From Herbaspirillum sp. 3R11 (lineage in GTDB: Bacteria > Pseudomonadota > Gammaproteobacteria > Burkholderiales > Burkholderiaceae_D): DNA of 64,000 bases. Made by a program: the position numbers and the translations under genes. Location of the stretch: NCBI RefSeq assembly GCF_004563925.1, contig NZ_SPNJ01000006.1:62001-126000 (forward strand), written 5' to 3'. Of the stretch, positions 26,499-33,053 are shown piece after piece. A model generated the notes under the pieces. The model was given only the letters and a program-made list of their open reading frames with translations. It ran no database searches and was not told the origin of the DNA. The number at the start of each line of letters is the position of its first letter. Positions within the stretch are counted from its first letter, which is position 1.

Positions 26499-27044
26499 AT
26501 GGCTCAAAACAATAAACACATCACCGACACCGTCTTGCGCGAGCGAACGCGGCTGCGCAACTTCATTCGCACACGGGTACCAGACCCGGGCGAGGCGGAG
26601 GACATCCTGCAGGATGTGTTTTACGAACTGGTCGAAGCCTGCCGCCTGCCCGAGCCGATCGAGCAGGTCGGCGCCTGGATGTTCCGGGTGGCGCGCAACC
26701 GCATCGTCGACCGCTTTCGCAAGAAGAAGGAACAAGCGTTGCCGGAGGCTTCCGACGATGCGGACGACGACGGCTGGCTGGAAGACATGCTGCCGGATAC
26801 CGACGCCGGTCCCGAGGCGGCCTATGCACGCTCGATGCTGCTGGCCGAGCTGCAGGACGCACTGGAAGAACTGCCGCCGGAACAGCGCGACGTCTTCATC
26901 GCGCACGAACTGGAGCGGCGCAGCTTCAAGGAGCTGGCCGCCGAAAGCGGCGTGAGCATCAATACCTTGCTGGCGCGCAAACGCTACGCCGTGCTGCATC
27001 TGCGATCGCGCCTGCAAACCCTATACGACGAATTCAATATGTGA
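26499..27044 (+). CDS. ECF-type RNA polymerase sigma factor
   Basis: A 181-residue sigma factor. Region 2 is visible as RNFIRTRVPDPGEAEDILQDVFYELVEACR with VARNRIVDRFRKKKE. Region 4 is LEELPPEQRDVFIAHELERRSFKELAAESGVSINTLLARKRYAV. There is no C-terminal extension. A small membrane protein follows 59 bp downstream and might act as its anti-sigma factor or target. Starts at 26469, 26487 and 26499 are possible; I chose 26499 (MAQNN) because GGAA precedes it at usable spacing. The inducing signal is unknown. Confidence 0.87.
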   Translation: MAQNNKHITDTVLRERTRLRNFIRTRVPDPGEAEDILQDVFYELVEACRLPEPIEQVGAWMFRVARNRIVDRFRKKKEQALPEASDDADDDGWLEDMLPDTDAGPEAAYARSMLLAELQDALEELPPEQRDVFIAHELERRSFKELAAESGVSINTLLARKRYAVLHLRSRLQTLYDEFNM

Positions 27045-27103
27045 ATCACTTTGAATTCCGCTTTCAATCTATCAATCTATCTCATCTGTAACGGAGGAAA
27101 AAA

Positions 27104-27475
27104 ATGAACGGCCCAATGAACTGCAAACGTAAATTCTGGAAGATCCTGGTCTTCATCATCGCCGGCGTCGCCGCACTCGGCTTTGTCGTCATGTCGCTGT
27201 GGAACTGGCTGATGCCGTCCCTGTTCAGCGGTGCGCAACAGATTGATTATTTGCATGCCTTGGGATTGTTCGTGCTGTGCAAGATCCTGTTCGGCGGCTT
27301 CCGCGGACGCGGCTGCCACCACCATCACCGCCAGCGCTGGGAACAGATGAGCGATGAAGAACGTGAGAAATTCAAGCAAGGCATGCGTGGAATGCGCGGC
27401 TGGCGCGAGCGCTGGAGTCGTGGTGATCGCAACGACGTTGCCGCGCCCAAAGACCCGACTTCCGGTGGCGTCTGA
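27104..27475 (+). CDS. Small membrane protein with His-rich cytoplasmic tail
   Basis: A 123-residue protein with two hydrophobic segments (about residues 12-38 and 48-64). A cysteine/histidine cluster follows (GRGCHHHHRQRWEQM) and then a charged tail. The His run could bind metal. It has an excellent ribosome site (ACGGAGG) and lies immediately after the ECF sigma gene, as do many anti-sigma factors or sigma targets, but no zinc anti-sigma motif (HxxxCxxC) is evident. Function is unknown. Confidence 0.7.
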   Translation: MNGPMNCKRKFWKILVFIIAGVAALGFVVMSLWNWLMPSLFSGAQQIDYLHALGLFVLCKILFGGFRGRGCHHHHRQRWEQMSDEEREKFKQGMRGMRGWRERWSRGDRNDVAAPKDPTSGGV

Positions 27476-27494
27476 CGCCATCGCTGATCAAAAA

Positions 27495-27833
27495 ATGAAT
27501 CAAACTTTGAAGCGAACTTTGCAGCAACAGCAGCCGCGCGCGCACTCTGCCACCGGCTGCAAACAAGCCCCGGGCGTCATCGTCCCGGTGGTCAATCTGA
27601 AACGTTGCGAAGGGAAGGGCGATTGCCTGGTGGTGTGTCCGGAAGACGTTTTTGAAATCCGCCGCATCGACGACGCCGACTATCAATCGCTGGGCATGCT
27701 CAACAAATTCAAACTGCGCGTGCACGGCATGCACGTCGCCTACACGCCCAACGCCGACGCCTGCCGCGCCTGCGGCCTGTGCGTCACGGCTTGCCCGGAA
27801 CATGCGATCACGCTGGCGCGCGCCGCGGCATAA
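27495..27833 (+). CDS. Ferredoxin-like 4Fe-4S protein
   Basis: A 112-residue protein with two cysteine clusters: CEGKGDCLVVCP near residues 37-48 and CRACGLCVTACP near residues 89-100. Together they support two 4Fe-4S clusters, though the first has unusual CX5CX3C spacing. It has no signal peptide, so it is a cytoplasmic electron carrier. It starts 20 bp after the small membrane gene and is probably in the same transcription unit as the ECF sigma factor. The electron donor and acceptor are not evident nearby. The upstream in-frame start (27354) lies within the previous gene and was rejected. Confidence 0.85.
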   Translation: MNQTLKRTLQQQQPRAHSATGCKQAPGVIVPVVNLKRCEGKGDCLVVCPEDVFEIRRIDDADYQSLGMLNKFKLRVHGMHVAYTPNADACRACGLCVTACPEHAITLARAAA

Positions 27834-27839
27834 GTTCTT

Positions 27840-28037
27840 CTACGGCTTGCCGACCGAAATCTGCGGCTCATCCTTGTGCTTCTTGTCGGCTGCAGTCTTG
27901 TCGTGATGCGGCGGTTTGCTGTGGTCGAGCTTGGACTCGGTTGACTCTTCGTATTCGTGGTCGGGGTTGACCTGGGTATCGGACTTAGCGGCGTCGCCGG
28001 CGGATTGCGGCAGATGCAGGGTGGGGCGATTGGACAT
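27840..28037 (-). CDS. Small hydrophilic protein, function unknown
   Basis: A 65-residue, very polar protein (MSNRPTLHLPQSAGDAAKSD at the start, Lys/Asp/His-rich later, ending ISVGKP). It has no membrane segment and is probably largely disordered. AGGAA precedes the ATG at 28037 at good spacing. Its end is only 6 bp from the ferredoxin stop on the other strand, so the genes are convergent. I do not recognise a family. Confidence 0.6.
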   Translation of the reverse strand: MSNRPTLHLPQSAGDAAKSDTQVNPDHEYEESTESKLDHSKPPHHDKTAADKKHKDEPQISVGKP

Positions 28038-28150
28038 GACGGTTCCTGTCGATTCTGAGGGAATGACTCTCACTGTAGTCGCCCGCGTGTGCGATGGACA
28101 TCGGACATTGCCGCAAGCTGGTGTAGGAGGACAGACTGCACGCGCAAAGC

Positions 28151-28177
28151 AAAACGGCGACCCGCAGGCCGCCGTTT
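28151..28177 (-). terminator. Terminator of the ornithine-cyclodeaminase-family gene
   Basis: AAACGGCG (28152-28159) pairs with CGCCGTTT (28170-28177). On the minus strand the 8-bp stem is followed by TTTTGCTTT. It lies 32 bp after the stop at 28209. Confidence 0.65.
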
Positions 28178-28208
28178 GCAATAACGCAGTTACTTCACGA
28201 CCAAGCGC

Positions 28209-29129
28209 TTACCAGCCGTTCTGCGCCGCCGCCTTGCGATACGCCAGGCCTGCCAGCGCCACGTCTTCCAGACCTATGCCGATGGCCTTGTAGATGACGA
28301 TATCGCCGTCCTTGCGCTGATAACCGATGCTGCCGTCGACGGCCTGGCCCAGTTCCCACACGTTGGCCCAGTCGAAAGTGCCCGGTGCGCATTGCACCAG
28401 GTCGCCGGCTTCGATTTGCGCCTGCGGCTTCCACTCAACCACCAATGCAGCAGCGCGCTTGATGGCGACGTCGTCCAGTTCGCGTACGGTGGCTTTGCTG
28501 GCGCCGACGGCGGCAACGAAAGCGCCCGGCTTGAGCAGGTCGCCCGAGAACAGCGGCGTGCTCGCGCGCGTGACGGTCACCAGTACGTCGGCCTGGCGGG
28601 CGGCTTCGTCAATCTCCACCACGCGCGCCGGCACGCCGTAGGCCTTGGTGACTTCGTCAGCCAACTCCTGCTGTCCGGACAAGCCGGCGATCAAGATTTC
28701 CTTGAACTTGCGCACCTGCAGCAGCGCCGGGATGTGCGAACGCGCCTGCACGCCGGTGCCGATGATGGCCAGCGTGTCGACGTCCTTGCGCGCCAGCGCA
28801 TCGCAGGCCACGGCGGTCGCGGCGGCAGTGCGCAGGCCGGTCATGGTGTCGCCCTCGATGGTCGCCAGCGGCGCGCCGGTTTCGGTCGAGAACAGCGTGA
28901 TCACGAACTTGAACGCGCCCTTGATGGTCGTGTAGACCTTGGCGCCGGCGATGCCCGCATCGGGGATCACCGCGCCCATCATCGACAGCATCACGCCGTT
29001 GGATGCGCTGGTGCGCACGCGCGCCTGCTGCGCGCCGCTGCCGGCTGCGGCGAAGGCTTCGCGCATGGCTTGCACGGCGTCGGCGGTGGTGACGAGTTCG
29101 CTGACTTGCTGGTTGGTGATGAGCTTCAC
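28209..29129 (-). CDS. Ornithine cyclodeaminase / mu-crystallin family protein
   Basis: A 306-residue NAD(P)-dependent enzyme of the OCD/mu-crystallin group. The nucleotide-binding motif is AIIGTGVQARSHIPAL (about residues 122-137). The substrate-side segment AKVYTTIKGAFKFVITLFS and the end EDVALAGLAYRKA also match. Members include ornithine cyclodeaminase, ketimine reductases (such as delta-1-pyrroline-2-carboxylate reductase) and alanine dehydrogenases. The sequence alone does not decide among these. A paralogue of the racemase-linked LysR regulator lies just upstream on the same strand (63-bp gap), so it is probably regulated by that protein. Confidence 0.88.
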   Translation of the reverse strand: MKLITNQQVSELVTTADAVQAMREAFAAAGSGAQQARVRTSASNGVMLSMMGAVIPDAGIAGAKVYTTIKGAFKFVITLFSTETGAPLATIEGDTMTGLRTAAATAVACDALARKDVDTLAIIGTGVQARSHIPALLQVRKFKEILIAGLSGQQELADEVTKAYGVPARVVEIDEAARQADVLVTVTRASTPLFSGDLLKPGAFVAAVGASKATVRELDDVAIKRAAALVVEWKPQAQIEAGDLVQCAPGTFDWANVWELGQAVDGSIGYQRKDGDIVIYKAIGIGLEDVALAGLAYRKAAAQNGW

Positions 29130-29192
29130 GGTGGTCCTCTTCTAAACGTTGGTTGATGCAGAAACAAAATTTGTAGTTACTAGCGCAAGGGT

Positions 29193-30131
29193 TTAGCGCA
29201 CTGCGTGTGCGGCGCGCAGGCAAGCCCAGATGCGGTCGAGATCGGGGCGGGCGTCGTCGATGCGGCGGTACAAGCGGATGTCCATCTCGTCGCTCCACAG
29301 GCCGGTCGAGAGCGCCTCGTTGTCGTTGGGCGCGATCGCCAGCGTCAGCTTGCCCTCGGCCACTTCGCGCGTCACCGCGCTGGCCGGCAGCCACGCCACG
29401 CCATGGCCTTCCAGCACCATGCTTTTCAGGCCCTCGGCCAGATCCGACTCAAACCGGCGGAACACGTGCACCGGGCGCGGGCTGGCGCTGAGCTGCTTCT
29501 CGACGATGCGGCTCAGCGAGGAATAGGAAGAGTAACTCAGGAACGGCACCGGCTCGCTCGCCGTGCCCGGCAGCGTGTACTTCGGCACGCCCTTGCCGAT
29601 GGCCTTGACGTAAGGGCGCAGCGGCTCCTTGCCGAGCGACAGCATGGCGTAGCGTTCGGAATCGAGGTCGATGCCCTGCTGCGGATGGTGATAGCAGATC
29701 AGCAGGTCGCAATGACGCTCGACCAGCGCCATCACGGCGTCGTGCACATTGGTCGCCTGCACCGTGGTCGACATGGCGCCGGTGCACTTCTCGATTTCGG
29801 ACAGCAGCTTGGGATAGAGCGTCAGCAGCAGCGTGTGTGGCATGGCGAACTTCACGGTCGCCTGGGCGCCGGCCAGCTGGCCGCGCAGGATCAGGCGCGC
29901 CTGGGTCGACTGGTTGAGCATCTCGCGCGCGATCGGCACGAAGGACTCGCCCGCAGAGGTCAGCGCGCAAGGATAGGTGGAGCGGTCGAACAGCTCGGCG
30001 CCGAGCCAGGCCTCCAGCGAACGGATGCGGCGACCGAAGGCCGGCTGCGTGACGTTGCGCAGCTTGGCCGAGCGGCTGAAGTTCAGCGTCTCGACCACCG
30101 ACAGGAAGTCTTCCACCCATTTGATTTCCAT
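29193..30131 (-). CDS. LysR-family transcriptional regulator (paralogue of the 15.8-kb regulator)
   Basis: A 312-residue regulator starting MEIKWVEDFLSVVETLNFSRSAKLRNVTQPAFGRRIRSLEAW, a typical LysR helix-turn-helix followed by a ligand domain. The N-terminal 60 residues and several later segments are strikingly like the LysR at 15850-16749. It is co-directional with and upstream of the ornithine-cyclodeaminase-family gene, so it may be autoregulated in an operon with it. Start 30131 is preceded by AGAGAG. The longer in-frame start at 30272 encodes unrelated sequence. The ligand is presumably an amino acid or imino acid, by inference. Confidence 0.9.
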   Translation of the reverse strand: MEIKWVEDFLSVVETLNFSRSAKLRNVTQPAFGRRIRSLEAWLGAELFDRSTYPCALTSAGESFVPIAREMLNQSTQARLILRGQLAGAQATVKFAMPHTLLLTLYPKLLSEIEKCTGAMSTTVQATNVHDAVMALVERHCDLLICYHHPQQGIDLDSERYAMLSLGKEPLRPYVKAIGKGVPKYTLPGTASEPVPFLSYSSYSSLSRIVEKQLSASPRPVHVFRRFESDLAEGLKSMVLEGHGVAWLPASAVTREVAEGKLTLAIAPNDNEALSTGLWSDEMDIRLYRRIDDARPDLDRIWACLRAAHAVR

Positions 30132-30405
30132 TTGTTCGCGCTCTCTGTCGTGGCTGGTCGGGGTTACTTGATTGCGTGGTGCGGAGGAGTTCTGCGGGCC
30201 TTGTGCGCCGCATACTTTCCGGCATGACACTATACAAATACGGCATGGGAATGTCCCATGCCGTTTCGGCATTGCCTTGGCGACAATACTTTAACGACCT
30301 GCGCCGCGCCCCGAAACTGGCGCGGGCGACGGCAGCTCATGCACAATGGCGACTCGCGCACCGCCGCCTCCCTCATTCAGTAATCAGTACACCTCAGGAA
30401 ACCGC

Positions 30406-30921
30406 ATGCAAGACATCCGCCAGCTCATCGATGCTTCCAACGACCTCAGCGCCGCCGCCATGGCGATCCGGGCGCTGATCGTGTTCTGCTTCACGCTGAT
30501 CTTCCTGCGCATCGCCGGGCGCCGTTCGTTCGGCCAGCGCAGCGCCTTCGACCTGTGCATCACGGTCTTGCTGGGCGCGATCCTGAGCCGCGCCATCGTC
30601 GGCGCCTCGCCGCTGCCGCCCACGCTCGCCGCCGGCGCCGTGCTGGTGCTGCTGCACCGTCTGATCGGCGTGCTGGTCACGCGCTGGGCCTGGCTCGACG
30701 ACCTCATCAGCGGCACCGAACGCCTGCTCGTCAAGGACGGCCGCAAAGACCCGCACCAGATGCGCGCCGGCCTGATCAGCGATCGCGACATCGACGTCGC
30801 GCTGCGCAAGAAGGAAGACGGCGCCACGCTCGAGCACGTAGCGCGCGCGGTGCTGGAGCGCAATGGCGAGATCACCATCACCCTGCGCGACGTGAATGCG
30901 CCGGTGGAGCGGCTGCACTGA
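30406..30921 (+). CDS. DUF421 (YetF/YcaP-type) membrane protein
   Basis: A 171-residue protein with two or three N-terminal membrane helices (AAMAIRALIVFCFTLIFLRI, LCITVLLGAILSRAIVG, TLAAGAVLVLLHRLIGVLV). A cytoplasmic domain follows with LLVKDGRKDPHQMRAGLISDRDIDVALRKK, the pattern of DUF421 proteins. These are widespread and linked in Bacillus to spore or stress functions, with no defined biochemical role. Start 30406 follows CAGGAAACCGC. The gap to the divergent LysR gene (274 bp) shows no other feature. The next gene, a lone ABC ATPase, follows after 46 bp. Confidence 0.82.
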   Translation: MQDIRQLIDASNDLSAAAMAIRALIVFCFTLIFLRIAGRRSFGQRSAFDLCITVLLGAILSRAIVGASPLPPTLAAGAVLVLLHRLIGVLVTRWAWLDDLISGTERLLVKDGRKDPHQMRAGLISDRDIDVALRKKEDGATLEHVARAVLERNGEITITLRDVNAPVERLH

Positions 30922-30967
30922 ATCAGTCGGCACGTGATTTACAATCGCCTCTCGCGTCAGTGCATCC

Positions 30968-31645
30968 ATGCATGACGACACCATCAACCAACCGCAGCAA
31001 CAGAATCCAGCGAAACCGATGACCAGCCCGACCATCCTGCAAGCCACCGACCTGAGTTTCAGCTACCCCGACCATGCCGTGTTCAAGAACATCTCGCTGG
31101 CCCTCCCGGCCGGCGTCACCGTCATCCGCGGTGGCGACGGTCGCGGCAAGACCAGCCTGATCCGCGTGCTGGCCGGCGAACTCAAGGCAAGCAGCGGCCA
31201 ACTGGCCATCAACGGCATCCGCCTGGATGAGCAAGCCGCGCAATACAAGCAGCAGATTTACTACGTCGACCCGCGCACGGAAGCATTCGACCAACTGAGC
31301 GTGCCGGAATATTTTGCGTCGCTGAAGGCGAGATTCCCCGACTTCGACGACGCCGCGCTGCCGGAATTACTGGAAGGGCTGTCGCTGACGCCGCATGCGG
31401 AGAAAAAGCTGTTCATGCTGTCGACCGGCAGCAAGCGCAAGGTGTATCTGGCGGGGGCGTTTGCCGCAGGCACGGCGGTGAATTTGCTGGATGATCCGTT
31501 TGCCAGCCTGGACAAGGGCTCGATCAATTTTGTGAGCGAGGTGCTGGCGGATTTTGCGGAGCAGAGTGAGCAGGTGTGGGTGGCGAGTTTCTACGAGACG
31601 CCGGAGGGGATTGGCGCGCGCGAGATCATCGACCTGGGCGACTGA
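30968..31645 (+). CDS. Stand-alone ABC-type ATP-binding protein
   Basis: A 225-residue ATPase with Walker A GGDGRGKTSL, a reduced signature LSTGSKRKVYLA and Walker B AVNLLDDPFASLD. The catalytic glutamate after Walker B is replaced (LLDDPF rather than DEP), and the signature motif departs from LSGGQ, so activity may be low. There is no permease gene adjacent. It could act with a distant permease or serve a non-transport role. Start MHDDTIN at 30968 is tentative. MTSPTIL at 31019 is equally possible, as neither has a good ribosome site. Confidence 0.75.
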   Translation: MHDDTINQPQQQNPAKPMTSPTILQATDLSFSYPDHAVFKNISLALPAGVTVIRGGDGRGKTSLIRVLAGELKASSGQLAINGIRLDEQAAQYKQQIYYVDPRTEAFDQLSVPEYFASLKARFPDFDDAALPELLEGLSLTPHAEKKLFMLSTGSKRKVYLAGAFAAGTAVNLLDDPFASLDKGSINFVSEVLADFAEQSEQVWVASFYETPEGIGAREIIDLGD

Positions 31646-31657
31646 GACAAGTCAGAA

Positions 31658-31978
31658 TCAGCGGCGCCGATAACTCTTGTTCCCGCTGTCCGTATAGCAG
31701 AACTGCCCGCCACGCGGCCCGGTGCAGTAGCGATGGCTGCGGCAACTGCAGCCGTCACCATCGTCTTTCTCGTCCTTCGCCAGCGGCAACAACTGCTGCC
31801 AGCTGGACATGGAACAGACCTTCTTCGACGCGCTGACGGAACCGTCATTGCAAATGAATTCCGCACCGGCGCAATGAGAGACGCCGCCCTTCTTTCCCGA
31901 GCAGGGCGTGTTGGCCGCGACACCGGATTGGTGCGCGGCGACCAGTATTAAAGCAAACAAAAATCCAGCGGCCTTCAT
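31658..31978 (-). CDS. Secreted cysteine-rich small protein
   Basis: A 106-residue precursor with a clear signal peptide (MKAAGFLFALILVAAHQSGVAA, cleavage before NTPCSG). The mature part of about 85 residues has eight or so cysteines in SGKKGGVSHCAGAEFICNDG, KKVCS and CSCRSHRYCTGPRGGQFC, suggesting several disulfides. A strong ribosome site (AAGGGAGG) precedes the ATG at 31978. Similar small exported proteins occur in proteobacteria without assigned function. It is convergent with the ABC ATPase gene. Confidence 0.78.
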   Translation of the reverse strand: MKAAGFLFALILVAAHQSGVAANTPCSGKKGGVSHCAGAEFICNDGSVSASKKVCSMSSWQQLLPLAKDEKDDGDGCSCRSHRYCTGPRGGQFCYTDSGNKSYRRR

Positions 31979-32034
31979 CCCCGTCAGCCTCCCTTTTTTT
32001 ATTGTGATCGGGACTTGCGAAAGAGCGTCTTGCG

Positions 32035-32481
32035 CTAGCCTGGAATATTCGGCTCGACAAGATTTGCCAGCTGCAGGAGCGACTCCTGCCAGCCGAGATA
32101 GCACATCTCCACCGGAATGATTTCCGGAATCCCCGCCTGCGTAATGCGCACCTCCGTGCCAACCAGAACCGGCTTCAACTTCACAGTCACCTGCATTTCA
32201 CCAGGCAAATTCGGATCGTCAAACTTGTCGGTGTAGCGAACCAGCTCGCCCGGCACCAGCTCCTTGTATTCACCACCGAAAGAGTGGCCGTTGCCGCTGG
32301 TGAAATTCGAAAACGACATGCGGAAGGTACCGCCGACTTTGGCTTCGAGATGCTCAACGGTGCAGGTGAAGCCATAGGGCGGGAGCCATTTGGCGAGGGC
32401 GGCTGCGTCGGTGAAGGCGCGGTAGATTTTGTCGGGGGTGGTGCGGAGGATGCGGTGGAGTTCTACGGTTCCTGTGGTCAT
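32035..32481 (-). CDS. SRPBCC/AHSA1-domain protein
   Basis: A 148-residue protein of the START-like SRPBCC superfamily: VELHRILRTTPDKIYRAFTDAAALAKWLPPYGFTC at the start and YLGWQESLLQLANLVEP at the end are typical of the AHSA1 branch. These fold into a deep hydrophobic cavity; many bind small hydrophobic ligands, but the ligand here is unknown. It lies upstream of the secreted-protein gene on the minus strand (56-bp gap) and marks the last GC-rich gene before the island at 33-42 kb. Confidence 0.85.
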   Translation of the reverse strand: MTTGTVELHRILRTTPDKIYRAFTDAAALAKWLPPYGFTCTVEHLEAKVGGTFRMSFSNFTSGNGHSFGGEYKELVPGELVRYTDKFDDPNLPGEMQVTVKLKPVLVGTEVRITQAGIPEIIPVEMCYLGWQESLLQLANLVEPNIPG

Positions 32482-33053
32482 TGGGTGTCTCCATTAAATG
32501 TGGCGTCTCTATGCGGAAGCTTTGGTTATTTTCCAAATTATTACAACAAAAGCGTCGCCTCTCCTCACAAACTTCCTCTGCGAAGATGGCTATTTTTGAG
32601 CCCAGTTTTCCAAATTTACATAGCAGCGATTGTGCTATCAACTGGTTACGCAAATAATTAAAATAGGAGTTAAACTTAATTCAATAAAAACTCCGAATAA
32701 ATTCTAATAACAATGCTCCCCCACCAAAGCAAGCCAACATACTCCCCGTGTTGGAACGAATTCTCTCTCAGGCCAATTGCCCAGCTAGTGGCGGGTCAAT
32801 CAAAACCAGACCTATAAAGATGAAGCACATTGAGGATTTCTTTGGTCGCCAAAGTTACGTACTGACGGACGAGGAATGAGTCTATCTTGCCTCGCGATAT
32901 ATATGAGGGAAATTTCTGGGGAGTCTTTGACAGCAGCCATCACTTAACTCTAGCAACACCTTTTCTTTTAACTTAGGACGATTTCGCGGGGGCAAGAAGA
33001 ATGCAGGGAAGAATAGAACAAACAGAACACCTTCATGATGGAGGTATTTACTC
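32482..33053. other. AT-rich left flank of the restriction-type island
   Basis: This 572-bp stretch is much richer in A/T than the genes to its left and contains no gene I can support. It probably holds the promoter of the five-gene island operon. A 43-codon open stretch with a GTG start (32748-32879) is visible but lacks a ribosome site. I see no tRNA end, integrase or direct repeat that would mark an integration site. Confidence 0.6.

Noticed and set aside
27840..28181. Start of the small minus-strand gene at 28181
   Set aside because: The extra 48 residues are Cys/Pro-rich and unlike the rest; ATG 28037 has AGGAA at the right distance.
32748..32879. A 43-codon open frame with GTG start (ends ...YVLTDEE) upstream of the Z1 gene
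   Set aside because: No ribosome site, no recognisable motif and surrounding sequence is AT-rich non-coding; it may be a remnant, but I cannot support it as a gene.
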